A DNA stretch of 64,000 nt from Amycolatopsis jejuensis. Its GTDB lineage: Bacteria; Actinomycetota; Actinomycetes; Mycobacteriales; Pseudonocardiaceae. The notes below the pieces were generated by a model. It saw only the letters and a program-made list of their open reading frames with translations. It had not been told where the DNA came from and did no database searches. This document shows positions 55,160 through 64,000 of the stretch, one piece after another (the stretch's first letter is position 1; each line of letters starts with the position of its first letter). The stretch spans positions 62,001 through 126,000 of the forward strand of contig NZ_JNYZ01000027.1 of NCBI RefSeq assembly GCF_000717335.1. Reading direction: 5' to 3'. The position numbers were made by a program, and so were the translations under genes.

Positions 55160-56569
55160 GTGAAACGTGCAGTGGTGTTTTCGGGAGTGGTCGGCGCGGT
55201 GCTGGTCGGCGGATCGGTGCCGGTCACCGGCCTGCTCGACGGGTACCCGGTGATCACCGGGCAAGCCTTGCGGTACGCGCTGGGCGGCCTTCTCCTGCTC
55301 GGCTGGGCGAAGGTCCGGCGCAGCCCGCTGCCGCGGCCGCGGCTGGTCGACGTGCCGACGCTGTTCGGGCTCGCCGCCACCGGCATGATCGGGTTCCAGG
55401 CGTGCCTGCTGCTGGCGCAGCGCTATGCCGAACCCAGCGCGGTAGCTGCGTTCCTCGGCGCCAGCCCGCTCGTGCTGGCTCTGGTCGCACCACTGCTTGA
55501 CGGTCGCCGTCCGTCCACGGCGCCGGTGGTCGGTGCGGTGCTGGCCGGGCTCGGCATCGTGCTGCTGTCCGGCGGTGGCTCGGCCTCCCCGGCGGGGCTG
55601 GCACTGGCTGCGCTGGCGATGCTGTGCGAGGCGTCGTTCACCCTGCTCGCGGTGGGGCTGTTGCGTCGGCTCGGCCCGCTTGCCACGTCCATGTGGAGCT
55701 GCTTCGCGGCCGCGGGCGGCGGCGCGATCGTCGGGACGGTGGCCGATCCTGGCGGGGCGTGGCGGTTGCCGGACGCGCGGGAACTCGTTGCGCTGCTTGT
55801 GCTTGCCGTGCTGGTGACGGCCGTGGCGTTCGTGCTCTGGTACAGCTGCGTGGTGGGTCTGGGTGCCGACCGTGCGGGTGTGCTGATCGGGCTGATGCCG
55901 GTGTCCGGGCTGGTGGTGGCGGTGCTGATCGGTGCGCAGCAGTTCGCGGTGGTGGACCTGGTGGGCGTCGCGCTGGTCGCTGCGGGTGTCGCATGTGGAC
56001 TGCGGCCGGTGACGCCTGCGCACGCGGCCGCGGATGGTTCCGCGGAGGCTGAGCGGGTGGCGGTGCCGGAGGAGTGTGCGGCGACCGTGCCGGAGGTGCC
56101 TGTGGCGACCGCGCCGGAGGTGCCTGTGGCGACCGTGTTGCCGACGCCTGCGGCAACCGCGTTGCAGACGCCCGTGGCGACCGCGCTGCAGGTGCCTGTG
56201 GCGACCGCGCTGCAGACGCCCGTGGCAGCAGCGCAGGGGGCCGCGGCACCAGCAACGGAGCGACCCAGGGCAGCAGCAGCGCCGGAGGAGCGTAAGGCAA
56301 CTGCGCCGCAGACCCCCGTGGCAGCGCCGCAGGCACCCGTGGCAGCAGCGCAAACGCCCGTGGCACCAGTGGCGCAGAGGCTCGTGGCACCAGTGGCGGA
56401 GCGGTCCGCGGCACCAGCGCCGCAAACGCCCATGGCGCCAGCGCCGGAGCGGCCCATCGCAGCGCTGCCCGACACGCCTCTGACGGCACCGTCGGACATG
56501 TCCGTGAAGGGAACCATGACGGAATCACATTCCCCCATGGTGGCCTTCACGGACCACCGCGCCCGATAA
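55160..56569 (+). CDS. EamA family transporter with repeat tail
   Basis: A 469-residue protein. The first about 290 residues are a ten-helix EamA (drug/metabolite) transporter with two repeats (LIGLMPVSGLVVAVLIG near the end). A tail of about 178 residues, absent from typical members, is a 24-base tandem repeat coding PVATAPEV/PVATALQT, and ends in the sequence SVKGTMTESHSPMVAFTD coded by a 55-base palindrome. The core is probably an exporter regulated by the MocR protein; the tail looks acquired by repeat expansion. Confidence 0.8.
   Translation: MKRAVVFSGVVGAVLVGGSVPVTGLLDGYPVITGQALRYALGGLLLLGWAKVRRSPLPRPRLVDVPTLFGLAATGMIGFQACLLLAQRYAEPSAVAAFLGASPLVLALVAPLLDGRRPSTAPVVGAVLAGLGIVLLSGGGSASPAGLALAALAMLCEASFTLLAVGLLRRLGPLATSMWSCFAAAGGGAIVGTVADPGGAWRLPDARELVALLVLAVLVTAVAFVLWYSCVVGLGADRAGVLIGLMPVSGLVVAVLIGAQQFAVVDLVGVALVAAGVACGLRPVTPAHAAADGSAEAERVAVPEECAATVPEVPVATAPEVPVATVLPTPAATALQTPVATALQVPVATALQTPVAAAQGAAAPATERPRAAAAPEERKATAPQTPVAAPQAPVAAAQTPVAPVAQRLVAPVAERSAAPAPQTPMAPAPERPIAALPDTPLTAPSDMSVKGTMTESHSPMVAFTDHRAR
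56096..56236 (+). repeat. 24-base tandem repeat in EamA tail
   Basis: About six copies of a 24-base unit such as GTGCCTGTGGCGACCGCG plus CCGGAG, coding VPVATAPE and variants. Copies differ at few positions. It continues into looser GCACCGGAGCG-like units. Confidence 0.7.
56500..56554. repeat. Second copy of the 55-base palindrome, inside the EamA end
   Basis: Arms start GTCCGTGAAGG and end CCTTCACGGAC, same length and outer sequence as 43793-43847, with several mismatches in the inner arms. It is translated in frame and closes the EamA gene (stop at 56567-56569). fumC, convergent, ends at 56588. Confidence 0.75.
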
Positions 56570-56587
56570 ACGCGACGACCTCCGACG

Positions 56588-57976
56588 CTACTTGCCGCCG
56601 CGGGCCATGCGGAGGACGTCCAGGGCTTCGTCGAGCTGGGCTTCCGTCAGCTTGCCGTCGCGGACATAACCGCGCTCCAGCACGACCTCGCGGATTGTCT
56701 TGAGTTCCTTCAGTGCCTGCTTTGCCACCGCAGCGGCTTCCTCGTAGCCGATGTACTTGTTGAGCGGCGTGACGATCGACGGCGAGCCCTCGGCGTACTG
56801 TCGCGTGCGCTCGATGTTGGCCGTCACTCCGGCGAACACCTTGTCCGCCAACAGTCGCGACACGGCTGCGAGCAGGCGCGCCGATTCCAGGACATTGCGG
56901 GCGATCACCGGCAGGTTCACGTTGAGCTGGAAATTGCCTGCCGCGCCGGCGAAAGCGACTGCCGCGTCGTTGCCGACGACCTGCGCGACCACCTGCAACG
57001 TCGCCTCTGGGATCACCGGGTTGACCTTGCCCGGCATGATCGACGAGCCCGGCTGCAGGTCCGGCAGCGCCAGTTCGGCGAGCCCGGTGCGCGGGCCGGA
57101 ACCCAGCCAGCGCAGGTCGTTCGCGATCTTGTTCAGCGACACCGCGACCGTGCGCAGGTGCCCGGACGTCTCGACCACGCTGTCCTGCGTTGCCTGCGCC
57201 TCGAAGTGGTCGCGTGCCTCGGTGAGCGGGAGGCCGGTGAGCTGCGCGAGCTCGGCCGCGACGGCGGCACCGAAGCCGTCCGGCGCGTTGAGTCCGGACC
57301 CGACCGCCGTGCCGCCGATCGGCAGTTCGCCCAGCCGCGGCAGGCCGGACTGCAGGCGCTCGATGCCGAACCGGATCTGTGCGGCCCACGCGCCCGCCTC
57401 CTGGCCGAGCGTGATCGGCACCGCGTCCATCAGGTGCGTGCGGCCGGACTTCACCACGTCCTGCCACTCTGCCGCGCGCGTCTCGATCACGCTCGCGAGG
57501 TGGTCCAGCGCCGGGATCACGTCCGTGAGAACGGCCTCGGTCGCGGCGACGTGGATTGTGGTCGGGAACGTGTCATTGGACGACTGCGACGCGTTGACCT
57601 GGTCGTTCGGGTGCACGTCGCGGCCGAGCGCGCGGGTGGCGAGCGTGGCGATGACCTCGTTCGCGTTCATGTTCGAGGATGTGCCCGACCCGGTCTGGAA
57701 GACGTCGATCGGGAAGTGCTCGTCGTGGCGGCCCTCGGCGACCTCGTCGGCGGCCTTGGCGATGGCTTCGGCGACGTCGGCGTCGAGGACGCCCAGCCGC
57801 GCGTTCACCCGGGCGGCGGCGGCCTTCAACAGGCCGAGCGCACGGATCTGGGCGCGCTCGAGACCGCGGCCGGAGATGGGGAAGTTCTCGACGGCACGCT
57901 GGGTCTGTGCCCGGTAGAGCGCGTCGGCCGGGACGCGGACCTCACCCATGGTGTCGTGTTCGATCCGATATTCCAT
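56588..57976 (-). CDS. fumC: Fumarate hydratase, class II
   Basis: A 462-residue fumarase of the TCA cycle, iron-independent class II. Signatures: [17 protein letters not shown] near 100, the [12 protein letters not shown]is/Thr region, and [16 protein letters not shown] near 320. ATG 57976 ([16 protein letters not shown]) fits the family N-terminus; the upstream 22-codon extension is unlikely. It converges on the EamA gene and precedes glpX in the conserved order. Confidence 0.95.
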   Translation of the reverse strand: MEYRIEHDTMGEVRVPADALYRAQTQRAVENFPISGRGLERAQIRALGLLKAAAARVNARLGVLDADVAEAIAKAADEVAEGRHDEHFPIDVFQTGSGTSSNMNANEVIATLATRALGRDVHPNDQVNASQSSNDTFPTTIHVAATEAVLTDVIPALDHLASVIETRAAEWQDVVKSGRTHLMDAVPITLGQEAGAWAAQIRFGIERLQSGLPRLGELPIGGTAVGSGLNAPDGFGAAVAAELAQLTGLPLTEARDHFEAQATQDSVVETSGHLRTVAVSLNKIANDLRWLGSGPRTGLAELALPDLQPGSSIMPGKVNPVIPEATLQVVAQVVGNDAAVAFAGAAGNFQLNVNLPVIARNVLESARLLAAVSRLLADKVFAGVTANIERTRQYAEGSPSIVTPLNKYIGYEEAAAVAKQALKELKTIREVVLERGYVRDGKLTEAQLDEALDVLRMARGGK

Positions 57977-58118
57977 ACCTTCGATTCTGGCCCCGAACCA
58001 CGCAAACGGCCCGGTGGCTTGCGCACGTCGGCCGGTACCCACCGGCGCCGGTCCGTACGAGGCTAGGATCGGCTGTGTTCTCGATCACCGCCACCCACCA
58101 CTGGCATGGAGCGAGCCC

Positions 58119-59090
58119 ATGGAGTTCGACGTCGTCGTCATCGGAGCCGGTCCCACCGGCCTCTTCGCCGCCTACTACGCGGGATTCCGCGGCCTGTCGA
58201 TGGCCGTGGTCGACTCGCTGCCCGAACCGGGCGGCCAGGTCACCGCGATGTACCCGGAGAAGATGATCTACGACGTCGGCGGATTCGCCGCGATCAAAGG
58301 CCGCGATCTCGTGCAGGGCCTCGTGGACCAGGCCGCGCCGTGGCAGCCGCAATACCTGCTGGGCCGCAAGGCGGAGAAGCTGGAAAGCGTCGACGGCGGC
58401 CTCGAACTGACCCTCGACGGCGGCGACGTACTGCGCGCCGGCGCGGTGCTGATCACCGCGGGTATCGGCGAGTTCACGCCCCGCCCGCTGCCGGCCGGCG
58501 ACGGCTGGCTCGGCCGCGGAATGGTCCACTTCGTGCCGTCGCTGGACGCGCACGCGGGCCAGCACGTGGTCGTCGTCGGCGGCGGTGATTCGGCGTTCGA
58601 CTGGTGCCTCGCACTGCAGCCGGTCGCGGCGAGCGTGACGCTCGTGCACCGGCGCGCGAAGTTCCGGGCGGCCGAGTCGATTGTGCGGCAGGTACGGGAA
58701 CTGGGCGTGCGGCTGGTCACCGACGCGGAGGTGTCGCGCTTCGTCGAAGCTCCGGATGGCGCCTTGACCGCGGTGGACGTCACGGTGAAGGGCGGCGAAC
58801 CGGAGCAGCTGCGCGCGGACGCAGTGGTTGCGGCGCTGGGCTTTACCGCGGATCTGGGTCCGATCGAAAGCTGGGGCCTGGAAATCGACCACCGCGCAAT
58901 CGCCGTCGATTCGACCATGGCGACGGCCCGCCCGCGCGTCTACGCGGCCGGGGACGTCGCGGCGTACCCGGGGAAAGTGAAGCTGATCGCAACGGGTTTC
59001 GGTGAAGCAGCAACCGCGGTGAACAATATCGCGGTGGCGCTGAATCCCGAAGCGCATTTGTTCCCTGGGCACTCCAGCAACGTCGAGTGA
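58119..59090 (+). CDS. TrxR-like ferredoxin-NADP reductase
   Basis: A 323-residue flavoprotein: N-terminal FAD motif GAGPTGLFAAYYAG, NADP motif VVVGGGDSAFDW with VHRRAKFRA, and FAD motif YAAGDVAAYPGKVKLIATG. The CxxC of thioredoxin reductase is absent, so this is the ferredoxin/flavodoxin-NADP reductase subgroup. ATG 58119 (MEFDVVVIG) is set by the FAD fold start; 57 codons upstream are non-conserved. It ends one base before the convergent protease stop. The electron partner is unknown. Confidence 0.88.
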   Translation: MEFDVVVIGAGPTGLFAAYYAGFRGLSMAVVDSLPEPGGQVTAMYPEKMIYDVGGFAAIKGRDLVQGLVDQAAPWQPQYLLGRKAEKLESVDGGLELTLDGGDVLRAGAVLITAGIGEFTPRPLPAGDGWLGRGMVHFVPSLDAHAGQHVVVVGGGDSAFDWCLALQPVAASVTLVHRRAKFRAAESIVRQVRELGVRLVTDAEVSRFVEAPDGALTAVDVTVKGGEPEQLRADAVVAALGFTADLGPIESWGLEIDHRAIAVDSTMATARPRVYAAGDVAAYPGKVKLIATGFGEAATAVNNIAVALNPEAHLFPGHSSNVE

Positions 59091-59091
59091 G

Positions 59092-59844
59092 TCAGCCGGT
59101 TTTCTCCGCGATCCACGGCTGATACGCCACCATCGACGTCGCGATCGACGGTGCCGTTCCGCATGTCGGCGAGCTGCTTCCGGCGCGGCTGACCACGCCG
59201 ACGAGTGTCCACCGGTCCCCGTCGCGCATCAGTTCCGGGCCGCCGGAATCGCCGTAGCACGAACCTGATCCGCCGGGGCTTTCCGTGCACAGCTCGGATG
59301 TCCCGTCGAAGGCCGACGTGCATTTCGCGCCCTCGACCAGGTGGGTGTCGAGCTGCTGCAGTGACGTCGAGACCGGGCCGCAGTTCGGCGTCGCGCAGGT
59401 TTGGCCCCAGCCGATCACCCGGACTGCCGCGCCGGGGTCTGCCGTGCTGCCGAGAGCGAGGGGCGTGGCCTTGACCGGCGCGGACAGCCGGATCAGGCCG
59501 AGGTCACCGGTCTGCGTGGCGGTGTTGAAATGCGGGTGCAGCACGAATTCGGCCGCCTGCGGCGTTTCCCCGCCCTGCCCGGCGTCGTTGCTGCCGACGC
59601 GCAGCCCGACCTTCGCCGGGTCCTTTGCGGACAGGCAATGCGCCGCCGTGACCACCCAGGTCGGCGTGATCAGCGAACCGCCGCAGAACAGTGCGCCGGA
59701 CGACGTGTGCAGCGAAACCGCGAACGGGTACGGCTGATCCGCCGGAGCGCCGCCGACGATCCCCGGCGCCGCTGACGCGCTGCCTGCTGCCCCCATCAGT
59801 CCCGTCAGGGCAACCAGCAGTAGCGCGATCAGCCGTTTCGGCAC
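59092..59844 (-). CDS. Secreted trypsin-like serine protease
   Basis: A 250-residue S1 protease with a signal peptide (MPKRLIALLLVALTGLMGAAGSASA) and a short pro-region ending before IVGGAPADQPYPFAVSL. Triad: His in VVTAAHCLS, Asp in TGDLGLIRLS, Ser in CYGDSGGPELM; six or more Cys form expected disulfides. Specificity pocket Asp/Gly pattern suggests trypsin-like cleavage, not proven. It is convergent with the reductase gene and precedes glpX by 19 bases on the same strand. Confidence 0.92.
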   Translation of the reverse strand: MPKRLIALLLVALTGLMGAAGSASAAPGIVGGAPADQPYPFAVSLHTSSGALFCGGSLITPTWVVTAAHCLSAKDPAKVGLRVGSNDAGQGGETPQAAEFVLHPHFNTATQTGDLGLIRLSAPVKATPLALGSTADPGAAVRVIGWGQTCATPNCGPVSTSLQQLDTHLVEGAKCTSAFDGTSELCTESPGGSGSCYGDSGGPELMRDGDRWTLVGVVSRAGSSSPTCGTAPSIATSMVAYQPWIAEKTG

Positions 59845-59863
59845 CGGGGAACTCCTTGCCAGG

Positions 59864-60922
59864 TCAGGGAAGCGGCGGAACCGCGCGGTCGTCGTCGTCG
59901 AGATCGAGGTTGCCGTCGAAGTTGATGGACGAGTACGCCCGCAGCTTCTCGAGCCGGTGGTAACCGTCGATCATTCTGACCGTCCCCGACTTGGACCGCA
60001 TGACGATCGACTGCGTCGTCGCTCCACCGGCGCGGTAGTGCACGCCGCGCAGCAGGTCGCCGTCGGTGACGCCGGTGGCGCAGAAGAACACGTTGTCGCC
60101 GGTCACGAGGTCGTCGTTGAGCAGGATCCGGTCGAGATCGTGGCCCGCGGCGAGCGCCTTCTCGCGCTCGGCCTCGTCCTTCGGCCACAGCCGTCCCTGC
60201 AGCTCACCGCCGAGGCACTTCATCGCGCACGCGGCGATGATGCCTTCGGGCGTGCCGCCGATGCCGAGCAACATGTCGACACCGGTGGTCGGCCGGGCGG
60301 CGGCGATCGCACCCGCGACGTCGCCGTCGGAGATGAACCGGATCCGGGCGCCCGCCTCGCGGACCTCCTTCACCAGCTGCTCGTGCCGCGGCCGGTCGAG
60401 GATGCAGACCGTGACGTCGCTGACGCTGGAGTTCTTCGCCTTCGCGACGCGCCGGATGTTCTCCGCGACCGGGGCGGAGATGTCGACCTTGCCCGCTGCG
60501 TCCGGGCCGACGGCCAGCTTTTCCATGTAGAACACGGCGGACGGGTCGAACATCGCGCCGCGCTCGGCGACGGCGAGTACGGCCAGCGCGTTCGGCATCC
60601 CCTTGGCCATCAGCGTGGTGCCGTCGACGGGGTCGACCGCGACGTCACAGTCCGGACCGTCGCCGTTGCCGACCTCCTCGCCGTTGAACAGCATCGGCGC
60701 TTCGTCCTTCTCACCTTCGCCGATCACGACGACGCCGCGCATCGAGACAGTGGAGACAAGCTGGCGCATCGCGTCGACGGCCGCTCCGTCGCCACCGATC
60801 TTGTCGCCACGGCCGACCCAGCGGCCGGCGGCCATGGCGGCCGCTTCGGTGACGCGTACCAGTTCCATGGCGAGGTTGCGGTCGGGCGCTTCGCGTCGGC
60901 TGCGGTCGCTGGCGGTGGTCAT
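59864..60922 (-). CDS. glpX: Fructose-1,6-bisphosphatase class II
   Basis: A 352-residue gluconeogenic phosphatase hydrolysing fructose-1,6-bisphosphate. Metal motifs [10 protein letters not shown] and [12 protein letters not shown], and the conserved [12 protein letters not shown] are present. ATG 60922 ([16 protein letters not shown]) follows GGGAGG at 5 bases; an upstream frame to 60982 is not needed. GlpX is the main FBPase in mycobacteria. It stands next to xseB and xseA in the conserved order. Confidence 0.95.
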   Translation of the reverse strand: MTTASDRSRREAPDRNLAMELVRVTEAAAMAAGRWVGRGDKIGGDGAAVDAMRQLVSTVSMRGVVVIGEGEKDEAPMLFNGEEVGNGDGPDCDVAVDPVDGTTLMAKGMPNALAVLAVAERGAMFDPSAVFYMEKLAVGPDAAGKVDISAPVAENIRRVAKAKNSSVSDVTVCILDRPRHEQLVKEVREAGARIRFISDGDVAGAIAAARPTTGVDMLLGIGGTPEGIIAACAMKCLGGELQGRLWPKDEAEREKALAAGHDLDRILLNDDLVTGDNVFFCATGVTDGDLLRGVHYRAGGATTQSIVMRSKSGTVRMIDGYHRLEKLRAYSSINFDGNLDLDDDDRAVPPLP

Positions 60923-61010
60923 GGTGGCCTCCCGGAACACGGTTCGTCGGCGGGTGCCCAGTCTGTCAGATCGCCGCGTCACCTGACCGATTCAGTCAGC
61001 ATGGTGCACG

Positions 61011-61235
61011 TCACTCTGCGTCGTCGTCGGTCTCCACCGAGGCCAGCGCCGCCTCGATCCGCTCGCGCGCGCCCTCCAGATGCCGCTCGCACACCTTCGC
61101 GAGCTGCTCGCCCTTCTCCCACAGCTCGAGCGACTGCTCCAGGGACAATCCGCCCGCTTCGAGTTCCTTCACGACCTCGACGAGCTGGTCGCGGGCCTGC
61201 TCGTAGCCGAGTCCGGCGGGGTTTGCTTGGCTCAC
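61011..61235 (-). CDS. xseB: Exodeoxyribonuclease VII small subunit
   Basis: A 74-residue XseB with [42 protein letters not shown] and acidic C-terminus (ETDDDAE). It stabilises XseA, which degrades single-stranded DNA. The start overlaps the preceding ORF by GTGA-type overlap at 61232-61235, so the operon xseA-orf-xseB is translationally coupled. Confidence 0.93.
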   Translation of the reverse strand: MSQANPAGLGYEQARDQLVEVVKELEAGGLSLEQSLELWEKGEQLAKVCERHLEGARERIEAALASVETDDDAE

Positions 61236-61639
61236 GCTCGACGTTCTCCGACCTTCCGGTGCACGGGGCTGTGCGCGCAGACTACCGCGCTCGCCATCGC
61301 GTGGTCGTAGCCGACGAATGCCAGCGCGAACTCCTGCCCGTCACCGTCTGCGATCGCGTCCTCGAGGTTCTCCTGCGCACTCGCCACCCGACGCCGGTGC
61401 CCGGCCCCTTCGGCCACCCACCACCGTGCTCCGACGTGCTCGGACGTCGCCTCCGACAGCCTCCGCAACTGTGGTGCCAAACCTCGCCGAGCAGCCGTTC
61501 CACAGCCCGCGAGCAACGCGGTCCAGCACTCGCCGGCTGCGCGATCGGTGGCGAGCGCCTGCCGGAGCAGGGGATCGGCGCCGAGCCGGGCGGCGGCGTC
61601 GACCGTGAGCGGGAGAAATGCCGGGGCCTGCTGGATCAC
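61232..61639 (-). CDS. Uncharacterised protein between xseA and xseB
   Basis: A 135-residue, Ala/Arg-rich helical protein ([45 protein letters not shown]). It overlaps both neighbours by four bases (ATGA-type at each end), which is strong evidence it is translated. I recognise no family. Its position suggests a function linked to exonuclease VII or to control of its assembly; this is inference. Confidence 0.72.
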   Translation of the reverse strand: MIQQAPAFLPLTVDAAARLGADPLLRQALATDRAAGECWTALLAGCGTAARRGLAPQLRRLSEATSEHVGARWWVAEGAGHRRRVASAQENLEDAIADGDGQEFALAFVGYDHAMASAVVCAHSPVHRKVGERRA

Positions 61640-62892
61640 GGCCGGTCTCCTTCCGCAGTCGGTTCGACGGACTTGGTGATGGCCTGGGCCGCCCCGTCGG
61701 CGACCCGCACGCGCAGCTGCGCTCCGTCCTCGATCTGGGAGACGGACCGGAGTACCTGGAGGTTGCCTGCGGAATCGGAGAACTGGACGACCGCGTAGCC
61801 GCGCGCCATCGTGGCGGCCGGGCCGAGCGCGGTCAGCTTGCCCCGCGCGTTCGCGACCTCGGCCTGGTCTTTGGCGAGCAACCCGAGCATGGCGCGACGG
61901 CCCCGCTCGCGGTGCATTTCGACGTCGTCGAGGCGGCGCTGGACCGGCCCGAGCGGGTCGGCAAGCGACGGACGGCTGCGCAACTGGGTCAGCAGCCGCG
62001 TCTCCCGGTCGACCCAGCCGTGCAGCGCGCGTCGGCCACGGTCACGCATCTGCCGTACGCGGGCGGTTTCCTCGCGCACGTCCGGCACGATGCGCTTGCT
62101 CGCGTCGGTCGGGGTGGAACAGCGCAGGTCGGCGACGTGGTCGAGCAGCGGGGTGTCCGGCTCGTGCCCGATGGCGCTGACGATCGGCGTACCCGCGGCC
62201 GCGACCGCCCGGCACAGCGCTTCGTCGGAAAACGGCAGCAGATCCTCGACGCTGCCACCGCCGCGGGCGATCACGATCACGTCGACGTCCGGGTCTCTGT
62301 CCAGTGTGGACAGTGCGCGCAGTATCTGCGGCACGGCTTGCGGACCTTGGACGGCGGTGTTGACGACCTTGAACAACACGTGCGGCCAGCGGGCTTGGGC
62401 GTTCACGAGCACGTCGCGCTCGGCCGCCGAAGCACGTCCGGTGATCAGCCCGATTCCCTTGGGCAGAAAGGGAACCGGCCGTTTGCGCTCGCGGGCGAAC
62501 AACCCTTCGGCGGCAAGCAGCTTCCGCAGCCGCTCGATGCGCGCGAGCAGTTCGCCGATGCCGACCGCGCGGATCTGGTCGGCGCGCAGGGACAAGGTGC
62601 CACGGCCGAAGAAGTACGACGGCTTCGCGTGGATGACCACGCGGTCGCCTTCGCGCAACGGCGTCGCGAGTTCGCGCACGAGCCACATCGGGCAGGTGAC
62701 GGACATCGAGACGTCCGCCGACGGATCGCGCAGGGTCAGGAACGCAGTCTGCGTACCGGGACGCGCGCTGATCTGCGTGACCTGGCCTTCGACCCAGACG
62801 TCGCCGAGCCGGTGGATCCAGTCGCCGATCTTGCGCGCGACGGTGCGGACGGGCCAGGGATGCTCCGCGCTGGTGGTGGGGTCGCTGCTCAC
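61636..62892 (-). CDS. xseA: Exodeoxyribonuclease VII large subunit
   Basis: A 418-residue XseA. The N-terminal OB domain (VWVEGQVTQISARPGTQTAFLTL) leads into the catalytic core (GLITGRASAAERDVL, VDVIVIARGGGSVEDLLPFSDE, VSAIGHEPDTPLLD, STPTDASKRIVPD). The C-terminus is coiled coil. It is coupled to the gene upstream by GTGA overlap (62889-62892). The complex degrades single-stranded DNA in repair. Confidence 0.95.
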   Translation of the reverse strand: MSSDPTTSAEHPWPVRTVARKIGDWIHRLGDVWVEGQVTQISARPGTQTAFLTLRDPSADVSMSVTCPMWLVRELATPLREGDRVVIHAKPSYFFGRGTLSLRADQIRAVGIGELLARIERLRKLLAAEGLFARERKRPVPFLPKGIGLITGRASAAERDVLVNAQARWPHVLFKVVNTAVQGPQAVPQILRALSTLDRDPDVDVIVIARGGGSVEDLLPFSDEALCRAVAAAGTPIVSAIGHEPDTPLLDHVADLRCSTPTDASKRIVPDVREETARVRQMRDRGRRALHGWVDRETRLLTQLRSRPSLADPLGPVQRRLDDVEMHRERGRRAMLGLLAKDQAEVANARGKLTALGPAATMARGYAVVQFSDSAGNLQVLRSVSQIEDGAQLRVRVADGAAQAITKSVEPTAEGDRP

Positions 62893-64000
62893 TGGCCTTC
62901 CGCGGGGTCGGCGGGCTGTTCGGGGCTGGGGTTCTTGGTGGTGGAGTTACTGGTGTTGCGCTCGTTGCTGGTGGCGGGCTTGTTCTTGCCGGGCTTGTTC
63001 GTGTCGGGCTCGGTGATGGTGGGCTTGCTGGTGCCGGACTCGCTTGTGCCGGGCTCGGCGGTGCTGGGCTTGCTGACGGTCGAGTTGTTGGCGCCGGGCT
63101 TGTTCGTGTCGGGATTGCTGGTGCCGGACTCACTCGTACCGCTCTCGGCGGTGCTGGGCTTGCTGACGGTCGGCTTGGTCGTGTCGGGCTTGCTGGCGTC
63201 GGAAGAACTCGGGCCGGGCTCGGTGGTGTCAGGCTTGCCGACGGCCGACTTGCTGGTGCCGAGCTGGGTGACGTCGTGCGTGCTGGGGTCGGACTCGCTC
63301 GGGCCAGGCTCGGTGACGCCGTCCGATTCGCCGATGCCAGACTCGCTGGCACGGGATCGGTGCGCGACGGCAGCTTCGGCCGCGCCCGGCTCGACCGAGC
63401 TGGCCCGCTGCGTCATGTGGTGCTCGTCGCCAGGGCCAGCCCCGCCCGGTAGCGCCGCGTCGGACTCGCCTGGCTGCTCATCCGCCTTGCGCGCGTTCCC
63501 GATCCGCCGGGCGAGCATGCCCACGAACGACGCGCGGTCGGCGTTGGCCTTCTCGTACTCCAGCAATTCCTCCAGCTGCGGCACGGTCAACCGGCGCAGG
63601 CGGGCGCGCAGTTGCGGCAGCGTGAGGTCGTCGTAGGTGGTGAGGCCGGCGGGACCGCCGCTGTCGTTCTCGCCCTCGGCGTGTTCCTCGGCGAGCGCCC
63701 GGGTCTCCTCGACCCACGGGTCGTCGACGGGGTCCTCGGTTGCGGAGAAGTCCGGCGGCGGGGTGCGGTGGCCGTTGGTGCGCGGCTCGGGCAGGTCGTC
63801 GACCGGGACGAGCTTCGGCCGGGACGGGGGGAGGTCGGGCTCGGCGTCCTCGTCGAAGGTGGCCCAGCTGGGCGTGTCCTCGACGGGACGCAGCATCGAC
63901 AGTGCGTCGTCGCCCTTGATGGCCAGTTCGGTGACCTGCTGCTGGACGCGCATGGACAGCTGCAGTACCTGGCTCACGACGGTGACCGGCAGGCCGGTGA
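62889..64000 (-). CDS. Lipid-droplet-associated protein family, partial
   Basis: First gene of the xse operon, cut by the window end. In-frame codons continue to the edge (TGLPVTVVSQVLQLSM), matching the interior of this family's N-terminus, so the GTG at 63977 is not the start. A conserved region (about LTLPQLRARLRRLTVPQLEELLEYEKANADRASFVGMLARRI) is followed by about 200 residues of Ser/Thr/Pro-rich repeats (STAEPGTSESGTSKP). Equivalent to Rv1109c by position. Confidence 0.75.
   Translation of the reverse strand, partial: TGLPVTVVSQVLQLSMRVQQQVTELAIKGDDALSMLRPVEDTPSWATFDEDAEPDLPPSRPKLVPVDDLPEPRTNGHRTPPPDFSATEDPVDDPWVEETRALAEEHAEGENDSGGPAGLTTYDDLTLPQLRARLRRLTVPQLEELLEYEKANADRASFVGMLARRIGNARKADEQPGESDAALPGGAGPGDEHHMTQRASSVEPGAAEAAVAHRSRASESGIGESDGVTEPGPSESDPSTHDVTQLGTSKSAVGKPDTTEPGPSSSDASKPDTTKPTVSKPSTAESGTSESGTSNPDTNKPGANNSTVSKPSTAEPGTSESGTSKPTITEPDTNKPGKNKPATSNERNTSNSTTKNPSPEQPADPAEGQ

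Noticed and set aside
54089..56425. 778-codon minus-strand open frame
   Set aside because: It spans two divergent genes (MocR and EamA) in other frames and reads as Arg/His-rich repeat.

Overview
The window is a stretch of a high-GC actinobacterial chromosome (GC roughly 70% by eye, many GTG starts). The best guess is Amycolatopsis or a close Pseudonocardiales relative. Support comes from mycothiol enzymology (Mca), paired XseA/XseB, a GlpX-type FBPase, a GuaB1-type enzyme, a secreted WXG-type polymorphic toxin, and short intergenic palindromes of a kind I associate with Amycolatopsis. No rRNA, tRNA, IS element, prophage or CRISPR array was seen.

The backbone is conserved housekeeping DNA. 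The order thiolase, cbs, Pro-rich membrane protein (Pra-like), metB, (ilvA), greA, DUF4307, mca, small membrane protein, DUF255 protein, hemolysin III, Z-isoprenyl transferase, phoH2, fumC, glpX, xseB, xseA, lipid-droplet-like gene follows the Mycobacterium tuberculosis Rv1074c-Rv1109c order as I remember it. Accessory modules are inserted between these anchors.

Region by region: 1-7.6 kb holds a secreted prealbumin-fold surface protein, a Bax-inhibitor-1 protein, a YeeE/YedE sulfur transporter, a DHA2 drug exporter and an ABC-F ATPase with a leader-peptide upstream region. 7.8-18.4 kb holds thiolase, a pentapeptide protein, transsulfuration genes (cbs, metB), three membrane proteins and threonine deaminase. 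18.4-26.2 kb is a minus-strand polymorphic-toxin operon: YbaB-like, EspC-like, a large WXG toxin with a PD-(D/E)XK-like C-terminus split by a frameshift, Imm49, and a DUF600/YezG-like protein. 26.3-31.6 kb holds hppD with a divergent Lrp regulator, an MBL protein, greA and mca. 31.6-33.2 kb is an inserted HipBA toxin-antitoxin module with a clear operator. 33.2-41.5 kb holds a DUF255 protein, an acyl-CoA oxidase, an AraC regulator next to a frameshifted MBL gene, a methyltransferase remnant, hemolysin III and isoprenyl transferase. 41.5-56.6 kb holds phoH2 with a hairpin-rich leader, guaB1, cupin, MBL and OYE genes, DNA ligase B, a membrane-anchored PstS-like protein and a MocR/EamA divergon. 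56.6-64 kb holds fumC, a TrxR-like ferredoxin-NADP reductase, a trypsin-like protease, glpX, and the coupled xseA-orf-xseB operon ending in a partial gene.

Sulfur and amino-acid metabolism (sulfur uptake, transsulfuration, 2-oxobutyrate from threonine, mycothiol conjugates) recurs across the first half. Conflict and regulation modules (ABC-F, toxin operon, HipBA, MocR/EamA) decorate the conserved frame. The most distinctive non-gene features are two families of long palindromes and three gene-free tracts of degenerate tandem repeats.
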